A stretch of 50,211 nucleotides of DNA from Acidobacteriota bacterium (GTDB lineage Bacteria > Acidobacteriota > Terriglobia > Bryobacterales > Bryobacteraceae): contig JACQDF010000148.1 of NCBI GenBank assembly GCA_016201205.1, positions 1-50,211 of the forward strand. Direction: 5' to 3'. The notes beneath the pieces were generated by a model, which was given only the letters and a program-made list of their open reading frames with translations, ran no database searches and was not told the origin of the DNA. Of the stretch, positions 29,252-38,154 are shown piece by piece. Within the stretch, counting starts at the first letter, position 1, and each line of letters starts with the position of its first letter. Made by a program: the position numbers and the translations under genes.

Positions 29252-30049
29252 CTACGGCCGAAGCCGGCAGAACTCCGCCAGCCGCCTTCCGTACCCGGCG
29301 CCGGCCGCTTCCACCAGATTGTTGTGTCCTCCGCCGGGGACGAGCCAGAGCGACTTGGGCTCATTGGCGGCGGCGAACAGCTCTTTGCCGAGGCTCACAT
29401 CCATCACTTCGTCCCGGTCGCCGTGTATCACCAGGAGCGGTGCGTGAACGCGCCCGATTTTGCTTTTCGAATCGAAGCCCCAGACCAGCAAAGGGCCAAG
29501 CAAAGGCAGGACCCGGGCGGCCACGGCGCGCGCCGAAGGGAAGGGCGCTTCGAGGATCAAACCACGGCAAGGGTTGCGAGAGGCGAGATCAACGGCGACA
29601 GCAGTGCCCAGCGATTCGCCGTGAATCACGATCCGCGATGGATCCAATCCCCGCTGGCGCAGCCATTCGTAAGCAGCGTCGGCGTCGCGATAGAGCCCGC
29701 TCTCGCCGGGCGAGCCTTCGCTCTTTCCGAAACCGCGGTAATCCAGCATCAGCACGCTTGACCCGGCGTCCCTGATCTCGCGGATGGCGTGGATGCGGTG
29801 CGTCACGTTGCCGGCGTTGCCGTGAAGAAACAGCGTCGCAAGTTGCGATTCGCGGGCCGCAATCCACCACGCGTGGAGCTTGACTCCATCGGATGTGGTG
29901 ATCCAGACATCCTCGGCGCCGAGGGCGGTTTGCTGGCTCCACCAGCCGCCCGGATACTTCATCGGGAAGTAGACGCTGCGGTGAGCGATGTAGGAAAGCG
30001 CGGCGTAGCCGCTGGCGGCGACCAGACTCCAGCCGGCGACTTTGCGCAT
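29252..30049 (-). CDS. alpha/beta-hydrolase (ABHD13/BEM46-like serine hydrolase)
   Basis: The 265-residue protein begins with a membrane anchor or uncleaved signal helix (about residues 5-22). It continues with a hydrolase core: the oxyanion region LFLHGNAGN, DYRGFGKSEG, nucleophile S146 in HGESLG, catalytic Asp in HGDRDEV (about 211-213) and H242 in GGGHNN. The order matches the BEM46/ABHD13 group of membrane-attached hydrolases; the substrate is unknown. The start ATG 30049 shares a base with the rlmB stop (TGATG), indicating coupling. The frame is open 16 codons further upstream within rlmB, which I do not include. Confidence 0.9.
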   Translation of the reverse strand: MRKVAGWSLVAASGYAALSYIAHRSVYFPMKYPGGWWSQQTALGAEDVWITTSDGVKLHAWWIAARESQLATLFLHGNAGNVTHRIHAIREIRDAGSSVLMLDYRGFGKSEGSPGESGLYRDADAAYEWLRQRGLDPSRIVIHGESLGTAVAVDLASRNPCRGLILEAPFPSARAVAARVLPLLGPLLVWGFDSKSKIGRVHAPLLVIHGDRDEVMDVSLGKELFAAANEPKSLWLVPGGGHNNLVEAAGAGYGRRLAEFCRLRP

Positions 30050-30801
30050 CACGAGCGGAGCGTCCTTTCGCGCGGAAGGCGCTGCCGGCGCCGCCATTCA
30101 AACAGCACCACGCCCGCCGCCACGCTGACGTTGAGTGAGCCGATCGCCCCCGCCACGGGAATTCGCACCACGACGTCGCATTGCTTGCGGACGTGCTCGT
30201 GGAGCCCTTTGCCTTCGCCGCCGAGAACGAATACCGCCGGGGCGGCGTAGTCGGTGCGGTCGTAGTCCCGCTCCCCGCGCTCATCCAGGCCGTAGATCCA
30301 GAAGTTGCGATCCTTCAGGCGATCCATCGTCTGGCGGACGTTGCCGATCCGGACCAGCGGCAAATGCTCGATGGCGCCGGCGGCGGCCTTGGCGACGGCT
30401 TCCGAGAGGCCGGCGGCGCGGCGTTCGGGAATCAGCGCTGCGTCCGCGCCGGCGGCATGCGCGGTGCGGAGGATCGCGCCGAGATTGTGCGGATCTTCGA
30501 CGCCATCAAGGAGCACAAGACATTGGGCGGAGCCGAGGACATCCTCGAGCGATGCATAGCCTTGCGGCGAGCCGATCGCAACCACGCCCTGGTGAACCGC
30601 GCTGTGGCTGATGCGATCGAGCGCGTCGCGCGGCTCAAAGCGCAGCGCAACCGCCTTCTGGCGGCAGAGGTCCACGATCTGCTGGAGTTTCGGGCCGCCG
30701 GCGCCTTTGGCGATCAGGACGCGGTCCAGCGGCCGGCCGGCGCGCAGGGCTTCGCGGACAGGATGAACTCCGGCGAGGACGCTCACGCGCCCAGTATGCA
30801 T
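30049..30801 (-). CDS. rlmB: 23S rRNA (guanosine-2'-O)-methyltransferase RlmB-like
   Basis: The 250-residue protein carries an N-terminal L30e-like RNA-binding domain (GVHPVREAL, then HQGVVAI) and a SPOUT domain with LLDGVEDPHNLGAILRTAHA, VLGGEGKGLHEHV and IPVAGAIGSLNVSVAAGVVL. These match RlmB/TrmH group I, which methylates the ribose of G2251 (E. coli numbering) in 23S rRNA. A GTG immediately before the ATG is an alternative start (30804). It begins 7 bases after the broken receptor's stop codon and is followed, with a one-base overlap, by the alpha/beta-hydrolase gene. Confidence 0.9.
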   Translation of the reverse strand: MHTGRVSVLAGVHPVREALRAGRPLDRVLIAKGAGGPKLQQIVDLCRQKAVALRFEPRDALDRISHSAVHQGVVAIGSPQGYASLEDVLGSAQCLVLLDGVEDPHNLGAILRTAHAAGADAALIPERRAAGLSEAVAKAAAGAIEHLPLVRIGNVRQTMDRLKDRNFWIYGLDERGERDYDRTDYAAPAVFVLGGEGKGLHEHVRKQCDVVVRIPVAGAIGSLNVSVAAGVVLFEWRRRQRLPRERTLRS

Positions 30802-30807
30802 CACGGG

Positions 30808-32893
30808 CTAATGACTGTGCCACCGGAACGTCAGCCCCACGCTGAAGGTGACGGGATACCCGGGCGTGGCGTGGATGCCGTACGATGCCGGACCGCCCGC
30901 ATAGGGACGCGACGCGATGTAGTTCTGCGTTTCGTAATAGAGACGATTGGTGAAGTTGTCGACCGAGAAGTTGAAATCCAGATTGCGGCGGATGCGGCGC
31001 ACGGCGCTGAGATCAAAGACCGTGTGGCCCGCCGCGCGGATGGTGGAATCTTGGCCGCTGAGGCGGTAGTGATTGATGGTGCGCATGCGCACCGAACCGC
31101 TCCAGCCGCGCCAGCGGGAAAGCGTGAGGCCCGCATTGGCTGTGAAGTGCGGCGCACGGTCCACATAGACGCGCGGCTCTGTGCCGCGGAAGTAAGCGTT
31201 CAGCACTTTGGTGAGACCGCCGCTCACGCTGAGCCGGCGCGTCAGCTCGACCGATGCCTTGGCTTCAAAGCCGTAAGCACGGCTCGGGCCGAGAAATTCG
31301 AGCGAGCCGTCATCGGCCACATAGACCAGCTCGTTGGAGCGGTCGATCCAGAACGCATCGGTAGCAAACGCGAAGCCGTGAAAGTGGTGCGACGTGCCGG
31401 CCTGATAGAAATCTGTTGTGGCGACGCGCGCGCCGTCCGGACGCTGCAAGATGCTGCGCGCATCCAAGGAAGAGATGCCGCGGCCGTAATTGGCGTAGAG
31501 CGCCAGCGGCAGCCGATGGCTGGGCGTGTAGGCGAGGCCGGCTTTCGGTTGAATGCGCCCGGCGGACTCGACGTTGCTCGACGCGGGCCCGACACGATCC
31601 CGCACGTCGAAGCGGAACGCGTCGTACCGCAAACCGCCGGTGAGCTGGAGTTTGTTGGCGGCAAGATTCAATGCTTCCTGCACGTAGCCGGAGCCGCTGG
31701 TGACGTTCGCGTTGGCTCGCGTGGCGACGCCGAGCGGAGTGCGGTGGACGCGAGGGTAAAGGCCCACATTGATCTGGTTGCCGTGGAAGTTGCCGCCGGC
31801 GGTGAACAGGCTCATCCGGCCAAACGCTCATCCGGCCAAACGTGCGATGGGGCCGCAGGTATTGCACGTTTGCGCCCTGCTGCAAGCGGGAATCGTGCTG
31901 CTGGATGCCGTCCCCGTTCACCTGATCGTTCAGGAAAAAGGTGAAGTTCGAGTAGAGGTCAAACAGCGAGCGGCCGAGAAAGCCGTCGATCTTCCAGACC
32001 GCGCCACTGGGCTTTTCCTGGCGAAAATAGAACGCCGCGGTTCCAGCGCGCACCACGCCTCCATCGCCGGGATCGAGATAAGAGAAGCGATCGAGGCGCC
32101 CGGCATCCACCAGGTGTAAAGGGATCTGGCCGGAGGAGTTGAACTCGTTCCGCCCGCCGTTCACTTTGACGGCGAAACTGCGTCCCGCCGCCAGACGCCG
32201 CGTAACGTTGGCGGTCACATTGTCGCGCCGGTACCCCAGCGGCTTGGTAAACGGCCCATCGGTGTAGGAACCGTCGTAGGCAATGAGCGAATCCAAACTC
32301 TTCCATCCGGGGCTGAAGGCGAGAAAGCCGCGCTTCATGTTGAACGAGCCGCCCTGGATGCGAGCAGTCCATTCGTCGGGCAGCGACTCGCGCAGCCGGA
32401 TATGCACTACACCGAGGCCGCTGAAATCACCGTATTCGGCGCTGAATGGGCCGTTGATGATCCGCGCTTCCTCGACCAGCTCGGGCGAGATGCTCTTGAG
32501 CGAGCCCAGATAACCCTGGCCGTGTCCTTGCGTCGTCTGGTTCTGTTGCACGTTGTCGACCAGGATCTTGAGGCCGCCACTGACGCCGCCATGGTCCAGG
32601 TTGAAGCCGAAGCGGCGGACTTCGATCGACTTGCCTCCGCCTTCGTGCTGGCCGGCGTTGATGCCCGCGTTCAACTGGTGGAAAACCTGGTCGTCGCGGG
32701 AGAACAAAGTTTCGAGGAACAGTTCCGCGTTGCGGTAGTCGACGGATGGCTCGACCGGCGAGGCGGTGATGACGATGCTGGTGTGGATCCTGGGCAGCTC
32801 GATCTTCTCTTCGGGGGCCTTTTTTTCGGCCTGCTGGGCGCAGGCAAGACCGCCGACAAGCAGAATGAGTACGGGCTGGGGAATGCGTAGCAC
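30808..32893 (-). pseudogene. TonB-dependent receptor interrupted by a 16-bp duplication frameshift
   Basis: The first part (from GTG 32893) gives a signal peptide (LRIPQPVLILLVGGLACA), a plug domain (IVITASPVEPSVDYRNA, GVSGGLKILVDNVQQN, INGPFSAEYGDFSGLG) and early barrel strands down to position 31842. The second part, in another frame, starts at MSLFTAGGNFHGNQ and continues the barrel to SVGLTFRWHSH near the stop at 30808-30810. The two frames meet exactly at a perfect 16-bp direct tandem repeat (31810-31841). Removing one copy gives continuous sense sequence (RTFGRMSLFTAGG) and a normal receptor of about 690 residues. Without that change the product would run out of frame and lose the barrel. 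Unlike the receptor at 15867 it lacks the Oar-type N-terminal domain. Confidence 0.9.
31810..31841. repeat. perfect 2 x 16-bp tandem duplication inside the receptor gene
   Basis: GCTCATCCGGCCAAAC occurs twice head to tail at 31810-31825 and 31826-31841, and the next base also continues the period. Sixteen is not a multiple of three, so the extra copy shifts the frame of the receptor gene. The perfect identity of the two copies points to a recent slippage event, a reversible switch, or an assembly error. Confidence 0.95.
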
Positions 32894-32945
32894 GGTTCTT
32901 GAAATCGTATCACTACTCAATACGCGGCGGGCGCCGTTTTGGATT

Positions 32946-33971
32946 TCATGGCTCGGCTTCGAGCAGGGCCAGCGCGGCGAATCCCGTGGCCGCGTCTCGC
33001 ATGAATCGCGCGGGCATCGAGCCGGGCTCATAGCGCTTATTCATCGAGTCCGCGCTCCAGTGGCCGGACTGGCGATCCTGATGCGATCTGAGCCAATCGA
33101 GAGCCTGGCTCAGCTTCGGATGGGACCGGGCAACGCCCGCTTTCTGCAATACGAACGCAACAAAGCCAGTGGAATACGCGTTGCTTGCCGTCCAACGCGG
33201 CGCCGCCGAATGCTCCTTCCATGGCCCGAGCGCTTCTAACGTCCAGCCACCATCCGCTTCCTGTTTCCGCCAGACTTCGTCGATCAGGGGCTGTCGCATG
33301 GATTCCGGCAGCGCCTCGGGCAACGTCGTGGCGGCCCATAACCCGGTGAGCCGGTTGTGGAGCGGTTGCCCCTGCCGCTCGCGTCCCAGGTACGAGGCCA
33401 GTTGGGCGACGCGTTCTCGAATCTCGGGCCGATCCCGGTACGCAGCCGGCGCAGCGCCAGCGGCCAGCGCCGCCAGCGACGCCCCAAAGAACCGCGAATC
33501 CGGCGTTTCCCACGGATCGAGATCAAGCTGGAACCACGCCCAGGCGCCCTTTGCGTTGCCGTCTCGTATTTGCAGCGACCACATTCGCTCAAACGCCGGG
33601 ATCGCAGCGTCCTCGCGCGAGAGAAACAGGGCGGAGAGTACGGCCTCGACGCCCAACGCCGGTGAGGCCACTGGCTCTTTGTTCGAGACTCTGGCGCGCA
33701 GTCCCCTCAGCAGTCCTGTTTCGTAACGGGTGGGCTGGTTCTCGCCGAGCACCCGCCGGAGCGCGGGCCGGGCCAGCAGGTACGTCATCCCAGTGTGGCA
33801 GGACACGCAAGGACCACCCGAGGCCGCCGCCTGCTTCCAGGCAAACCACTCCTTTTGTCTCCCATCGAGATAGTCCGCGGCGAGCCGCGCATTCCAGTCC
33901 GCGCAACAAACCGGCAGGGCAGTCAGGACAGCCAGGACAGTGATGAGGGGCCGAAGTCTCATGGTTGTCAT
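32946..33971 (-). CDS. exported heme-c protein with alpha/alpha-toroid (squalene-cyclase-like) fold
   Basis: The 341-residue protein has a signal peptide (LRPLITVLAVLTALPVC) and one heme-c attachment motif, GPCVSCHTG (C55, C58, H59 counted from 33971). Helical repeats resembling prenyltransferase/squalene-cyclase alpha/alpha barrels follow, with QW-like pieces KQEADGGWTLEALGPW and SGHWSADSMN and a C-terminal ATGFAALALLEAE. The DxDD catalytic motif of hopene cyclases is absent, so a cyclase activity is not supported. The heme motif near the N terminus of a toroid suggests a periplasmic redox or binding role. ATGs at 33971 and 33962 are both possible starts. The gene is divergent from the beta-helix gene and lies 52 bases upstream of the receptor. 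Confidence 0.72.
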   Translation of the reverse strand: MTTMRLRPLITVLAVLTALPVCCADWNARLAADYLDGRQKEWFAWKQAAASGGPCVSCHTGMTYLLARPALRRVLGENQPTRYETGLLRGLRARVSNKEPVASPALGVEAVLSALFLSREDAAIPAFERMWSLQIRDGNAKGAWAWFQLDLDPWETPDSRFFGASLAALAAGAAPAAYRDRPEIRERVAQLASYLGRERQGQPLHNRLTGLWAATTLPEALPESMRQPLIDEVWRKQEADGGWTLEALGPWKEHSAAPRWTASNAYSTGFVAFVLQKAGVARSHPKLSQALDWLRSHQDRQSGHWSADSMNKRYEPGSMPARFMRDAATGFAALALLEAEP

Positions 33972-34022
33972 TTTATGGTATATGCTTTCCTCGTACTCAG
34001 CCTTCGATCCGGGGGTGTATCG

Positions 34023-36356
34023 ATGTTGTCCCCACGCCCGAGCGTCCGTGTCGCTCAAGTTGTCCTGCTGAGCCTGAGTTGCGCCGCAAGCGTCGCCTTC
34101 GCCGCCGACAAGCTGCCTGTGTACTGCGGCGAGGTCGGCGCGCGGCCTTACCAACAACAGCCGCCCGAAGTTGCGCGCACCTTTGTCTTGCGCGAGCGGG
34201 GCGCGGTCATCACCGTCACCAACAGCTCGGATGTCGTGAACGGCGACGTCTCCGGCGTGACGGCGCTGCTGGCCCGTCCGGGTCCCGACGGCATCTCGCT
34301 CCGTGAAGCGGTCACGGCGACCAACAACGAGCGCGGCGTCTACACCATCCGCTTTGACCGGAACCTCAAGGGCGCGTCCATCCTCCTCGGTGACAGGCTC
34401 GTGTTCGAAGGCGGCAATGTCACCATCAACGGCGATATCGACGGCGATGGGAACCCCGATGTTACGGTCAGGGGCAGGGGCGGGTTCGGTTTGGAGATCG
34501 CCTCGAGTGGAAACACACTTCACGCGCTCGCGGTGGAAGATTTCGGCGTAGGCGTGGGATTGGCGCCGCTGGTTTCCGGGAACAAGACTTTCACTGACAA
34601 CACCGTCAGCAATTTGGTGATGAGGCGAGTCGAGCAAGGTGTTGCAGGCGGTTATCGAGCTGGCTCAGGGACTGGGTATCGGTGGATCAACACTTTCATC
34701 GCAGGCAACGCGATCGAGGCAAAGTCTGTAGGCATCGGGTTCTGGCTAGGCGCCGAAGGCGACCTGGTGGAAGCAACCAGGATCGTTGGCAACCGATTAT
34801 CGGGCGGAGGCATCGTGCTGGCGATCGGGCCCGGGCCGGAGGACCGCGGCAACCGCGCCGTCGATACGCTGATCGCCTACAACACCATCGCTGGCGCGAT
34901 CGAGGCGGTCTCTGTCTACGCAAGCTTCAGCGGCAGTCAAAACCTGGTGGATGGCGTCCGGATCATTGGCAATCGCGTGCGTGGGGGCGGCGTCGCCATC
35001 AGCACGGCAGATAATATCATCCCAGGCGCCGCCGCCGAAGAGAACGTCGTTCGCAACGTCTTGATCATGGGAAATGTGATCGAGGGCTCGGGCATTGGCG
35101 CCCAGGCAGGTTTTGGCGGAGCGCGAAACAACGCAATCACAGACCTCTCCATCATTGGAAACGTGACCAGCGGCATCGGCTTAGTCGCCTCAGCTCGCAC
35201 GGTCGACAGGCCGACGGAGGCCAACGAGATATCGCGTGTCGTCATCCGGGGAAACACCGTTCAACTGGTCCAACCGCCGCAATTCCCGTGGGGCGGAGGG
35301 GTCTCGGTACAGGCAGGTCAGCACGGAGGGATGCGCAGCCAGGTGAGAGATGTCTGGATTTCGCAGAACGAGATTGACGCGGACGGGCACATCGGAATCA
35401 ACATCACTGGCGGCTGGGCCCGCGCTGCCGACAACCAGATCTCCAACGTGCAGATCTGGTGCAACCAGGTTGCGCGGCCTCCGGCGCTTGCGGGTGATCC
35501 ATTCGCGGATATGGCCGGCATCACCCTGGCGGGAGGCGTGTCCGGAGCAACGGGCAACCGGATACGAGACGTCCGTGTGCAGGACAACCTTGTCGCCGGC
35601 GTCTTGGACGTCGTTTCCGTACATGACAATCCGGCCGACGGCAGCTCCGGCAACATCGTCCGGCTGGACACCGCTCCCGCGCCGCTCCTGTTCGCCCCGT
35701 TTCTCAACGGTCCCGCAGTGACGTCCGAGCTCGTCTTGAGCAATCTCTCAACCACCGCCTGGATCGAAGGCCGGGCCGAGTTCTTCGATGAGAGCGGCCT
35801 GCCATTGACGACTGGTTTCTTAGGTTTCGGAGACCGAAGCAGCATGGACTTCAGCATTGCGCCCGAGGGCGTTGTCACCTTCACCACCGATGGCCAGCGC
35901 GGTGCGGTTTCCGGCTCCGTCCGTGTCACCGCGGATGGCCGTGTCGGCGGCTTCGTTCGGCTCCGGCAATCCAACCTGCCCGAAGCGGTCGTTGCAGAGA
36001 GCAAAGCCTTCCCCCAGGGGTTCAGCGCCGTGGTCAGGCGCAGCAAAGCGGACGGGCTGGACACCTCCATCACGATGCTCAACGCTGGCCATACGGCGGT
36101 CCCGTTGGACTTGCTGTTGCGCGACCTTGCCGGAAGCGAGGTTACGGGCGCCAAGCAGAGGATCGAAAACCTGCCGCCTGGAGGCAAGCTCACCAGGTCG
36201 CTGGCTGAACTGTTCCCATCAGCCAACACGGACAATTTTCAGGGCACCGTCACGGTACTGGCCGCTGCCCCGGGCGCAAGGATCGCCGGGACGGTGCTGG
36301 AGACGGGAATGCCGTCCGGGCAGGTTCGCAATCTACCCGTGATGCCCGCACGGTAA
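34023..36356 (+). CDS. large secreted parallel beta-helix repeat protein
   Basis: The 777-residue protein has a signal peptide (RVAQVVLLSLSCAASVAFA). A region around residues 75-150 (GISLREAVTATNNERGVYTI) resembles the start of polymorphic/right-handed beta-helix proteins. About twelve irregular repeats of the N-x-I-x-x-[LV]-x-I-x-G-N-x-[IV] type follow (for example RIVGNRLSGGGI, VRIIGNRVRGGGV, LIMGNVIEGSGI). The C-terminal ~220 residues form a separate, beta-rich domain beginning near APFLNGPAVTSELVLSNLS. Such helices often bind or cleave polysaccharides, but no lyase residues can be assigned. The start ATG 34023 is preceded by GGGGG at good spacing. Confidence 0.8.
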   Translation: MLSPRPSVRVAQVVLLSLSCAASVAFAADKLPVYCGEVGARPYQQQPPEVARTFVLRERGAVITVTNSSDVVNGDVSGVTALLARPGPDGISLREAVTATNNERGVYTIRFDRNLKGASILLGDRLVFEGGNVTINGDIDGDGNPDVTVRGRGGFGLEIASSGNTLHALAVEDFGVGVGLAPLVSGNKTFTDNTVSNLVMRRVEQGVAGGYRAGSGTGYRWINTFIAGNAIEAKSVGIGFWLGAEGDLVEATRIVGNRLSGGGIVLAIGPGPEDRGNRAVDTLIAYNTIAGAIEAVSVYASFSGSQNLVDGVRIIGNRVRGGGVAISTADNIIPGAAAEENVVRNVLIMGNVIEGSGIGAQAGFGGARNNAITDLSIIGNVTSGIGLVASARTVDRPTEANEISRVVIRGNTVQLVQPPQFPWGGGVSVQAGQHGGMRSQVRDVWISQNEIDADGHIGINITGGWARAADNQISNVQIWCNQVARPPALAGDPFADMAGITLAGGVSGATGNRIRDVRVQDNLVAGVLDVVSVHDNPADGSSGNIVRLDTAPAPLLFAPFLNGPAVTSELVLSNLSTTAWIEGRAEFFDESGLPLTTGFLGFGDRSSMDFSIAPEGVVTFTTDGQRGAVSGSVRVTADGRVGGFVRLRQSNLPEAVVAESKAFPQGFSAVVRRSKADGLDTSITMLNAGHTAVPLDLLLRDLAGSEVTGAKQRIENLPPGGKLTRSLAELFPSANTDNFQGTVTVLAAAPGARIAGTVLETGMPSGQVRNLPVMPAR

Positions 36357-36532
36357 GTACGCCGGCCCCGCCAGGTAGCTCGCGCAGGCGTTGTCGTCAA
36401 TGGCGAGCGACACCTTGCGCGTGCCGCTACCGACTTTTGCCCAAACGTTGCCAGTGCGGTCAGGGCAGCCCAACTTGGCGCGATTGTGCTGGCGGGGCCG
36501 ATGACGCTCGAAAAAGCCGGATGAAATCTTGA

Positions 36533-36561
36533 TTGACGCCGCAGCAAGGATTCCGTAGGAT
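36533..36561 (+). promoter_or_regulatory. sigma70-type promoter of the MerR gene
   Basis: TTGACG (36533-36538) and TAGGAT (36556-36561) are 17 bases apart. Transcription would start near 36568, at the edge of a run of seven C (36570-36576), giving a leader of about 34 bases before the MerR start. The leader has no clear ribosome-binding site. Confidence 0.55.
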
Positions 36562-36601
36562 TGAAAGTGCCCCCCCGCTCCGTGCGCTGAGAAGTACATT
36601 C

Positions 36602-37033
36602 ATGATGGCCAACCCCGTCGTACCAGTAGAATTGCCAGAGATCCCGGACAAGCTCTACTTCCGCATTGGGGAAGTGAGCCGGCTGGCAGGCGTGAAGCCA
36701 TTTGTCCTGCGGTTCTGGGAGACAGAGTTTCCGCAACTGGCTCCGAAGAAATCGGGGACCGGGCACCGGTTGTACCGGCGCAAGGACGTCGAGACGGTGC
36801 TGGAGATCAAGCGGCTCTTATATGACCAGCGCTTTACGATCGAAGGCGCCCGCAATTATCTGCACCATCGCGGAACCGCGGCCAGCAAGGCGTCGTCCAA
36901 GAACAGCGGGCGAAGGCAGAAAGCGACGCCGGCGCCAGAGGCGCAAACGGACCTCTTCAGGGGAGCTACACCCGCCGCCTCGATAGAGGATATCCGCAAA
37001 GAGCTTAAGGCCATCCTCGCAATCCTGGGATAG
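36602..37033 (+). CDS. MerR-family transcriptional regulator
   Basis: The 143-residue protein carries a winged helix-turn-helix of the MerR type at residues about 19-90: YFRIGEVSRLAGVKPFVLRF, WETEFPQLAPKKSGTGHRLY and RRKDVETVLEIKRLLYDQ. No effector-binding cysteines follow; the tail is Lys/Ala-rich and then a short helix (SIEDIRKELKAILAIL). This is the small MerR type common in Acidobacteriota and Deltaproteobacteria, often annotated only as a DNA-binding protein. Two adjacent ATG codons (36602, 36605) are possible starts. It precedes the flagellar genes by 71 bases, but those have their own sigma28-like element, so co-regulation is uncertain. Confidence 0.85.
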   Translation: MMANPVVPVELPEIPDKLYFRIGEVSRLAGVKPFVLRFWETEFPQLAPKKSGTGHRLYRRKDVETVLEIKRLLYDQRFTIEGARNYLHHRGTAASKASSKNSGRRQKATPAPEAQTDLFRGATPAASIEDIRKELKAILAILG

Positions 37034-37055
37034 GCGCCCCCCGGCGCACCCCTGA

Positions 37056-37082
37056 TCACGAAAAGCGGAACTTCGCCGATAA
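37056..37082 (+). promoter_or_regulatory. sigma28 (FliA) promoter for flbD-motA-motB
   Basis: GCCGATAA at 37075-37082 is a perfect match to the FliA -10 consensus. The -35 octamer at the right spacing (TCACGAAA, 37056-37063) is only a partial match. Transcription would start about 7 bases downstream, close to the flbD start at 37105. Motility stator genes are classical FliA targets, so position and gene content agree. Confidence 0.6.
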
Positions 37083-37104
37083 GGGGAAGGACGGGTGGTA
37101 CGCG

Positions 37105-37332
37105 ATGATTCGGCTGACGCGCCTTAACCATGTCCCGATCTACCTGAATTCGGATCTGATTGAACACATTGAGGTGACGCCGGATACGGTGATCAGCCTG
37201 ACCACGAGGCAGAAACTGGTGGTGCTCGAGAAAGCCGAGGAGGTGGTCGAGCGGGTGATCGAATTCCGGCGTAAGGTGGCCCGGCAGGCAGTCGAGCCGC
37301 CGCGGGTTGAACTGCCGGCGGCCGGGAAGTGA
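37105..37332 (+). CDS. flbD: flagellar FlbD family protein
   Basis: The 75-residue protein matches the small FlbD family: MIRLTRLNHVPIYLNSDLIE and the VTPDTVISLTTRQKLVVLE element, with a family-specific Glu/Val-rich helix (KAEEVVERVIEFRR). Its biochemical role is not settled; it is found beside motA/motB in many flagellated bacteria. The ATG begins the motif directly. It is separated from motA by 9 bases and shares the sigma28-like element upstream. Confidence 0.9.
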   Translation: MIRLTRLNHVPIYLNSDLIEHIEVTPDTVISLTTRQKLVVLEKAEEVVERVIEFRRKVARQAVEPPRVELPAAGK

Positions 37333-37341
37333 GCGCCGGCG

Positions 37342-38151
37342 ATGGCGGGCAAAGCAGGAGGTAAGAAGCCGGACGTTGCCTCGCTGGCGGGGGTGGCGCT
37401 GTCGCTAGGCGGAGTGCTCGGGGGGCTGCTGTTGGAGGGCGGCCGGCTCTCGGACATCGCGCAGTACACGGCGGCGCTGATCGTGCTGGGCGGGACCATC
37501 GGAGCGACGATGCTGAATTGTCCGCTGGCAACATTTAGCGGGGCGCTCAAGCGGCTGGCGGATGTGTTTTTCCAGAAGGCGCTGTCTTCCCAGGCGGTGA
37601 TCGAACAGATCATTGAGTTCGCCACCCAGGCCCGCAAGAACGGGATCGTTTCGCTCGAGCAGGATGCGGCCGCCATTCCCGACGCGTTTTTGAGAAAAGC
37701 GCTGACGCTGGCGGTGGACGGAACAGATTTGCAGGAACTGCGAAAAATGATGGAACTCGAGATCGAGCTTCAAGAGCACCACGCGGATGCGGAGGCGAAG
37801 GTGTTCGAGCAGGCGGGCGGCTATGCGCCGACGGTGGGCATCATCGGGGCGGTGATGGGGCTGATCCAGGTGATGAAGAACCTGGCCAACATTGACGAGG
37901 TGGGCCATGGCATTGCCGTTGCCTTTGTGGCGACCGTGTACGGAGTTGGAGTGGCGAACCTCTTCTTTCTGCCGGCCGCCGGCAAGATCAAAGCGCGTGC
38001 GCGGCAGGAGATTCAGATGAAAGAAATGATGCTGGAAGGCGTCAGTGGCATTGTGGAAGGGCTCAATCCGAAGCTGATCCGGAGCAAGCTGGAGGCCTAC
38101 ACGCAAACCGAGCCGCCCAAGAAGGAAAAGAAGGAGCCACCGAAGAGCTAG
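37342..38151 (+). CDS. motA: flagellar motor stator protein MotA
   Basis: MotA forms the ring of the proton- or sodium-driven stator that turns the flagellar rotor. The 269-residue protein has four hydrophobic segments (about residues 14-30, 36-55, 155-175, 190-212), the cytoplasmic loop with FFQKALSSQAVIEQIIEFAT, and the conserved YAPTVGIIGAVMGLIQVMKN and GHGIAVAFVATVYGVGVANL segments with the conserved prolines. The C terminus is Lys/Glu/Pro-rich. The neighbour motB follows after 3 bases, as expected for a stator pair. Confidence 0.95.
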   Translation: MAGKAGGKKPDVASLAGVALSLGGVLGGLLLEGGRLSDIAQYTAALIVLGGTIGATMLNCPLATFSGALKRLADVFFQKALSSQAVIEQIIEFATQARKNGIVSLEQDAAAIPDAFLRKALTLAVDGTDLQELRKMMELEIELQEHHADAEAKVFEQAGGYAPTVGIIGAVMGLIQVMKNLANIDEVGHGIAVAFVATVYGVGVANLFFLPAAGKIKARARQEIQMKEMMLEGVSGIVEGLNPKLIRSKLEAYTQTEPPKKEKKEPPKS

Positions 38152-38154
38152 TCT

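Noticed and set aside
30808..33031. Treating the broken receptor as two separate genes
   Set aside because: Neither half alone is a receptor, the second has no promoter or ribosome-binding site, and the join is an exact 16-bp duplication.
36333..36599. 88-residue minus-strand frame after the beta-helix gene
   Set aside because: The segment GNVWAKVGSGTRKVSLAIDD looks faintly protein-like, but there is no family match, start signal or conservation to support it; it may be a decayed fragment.
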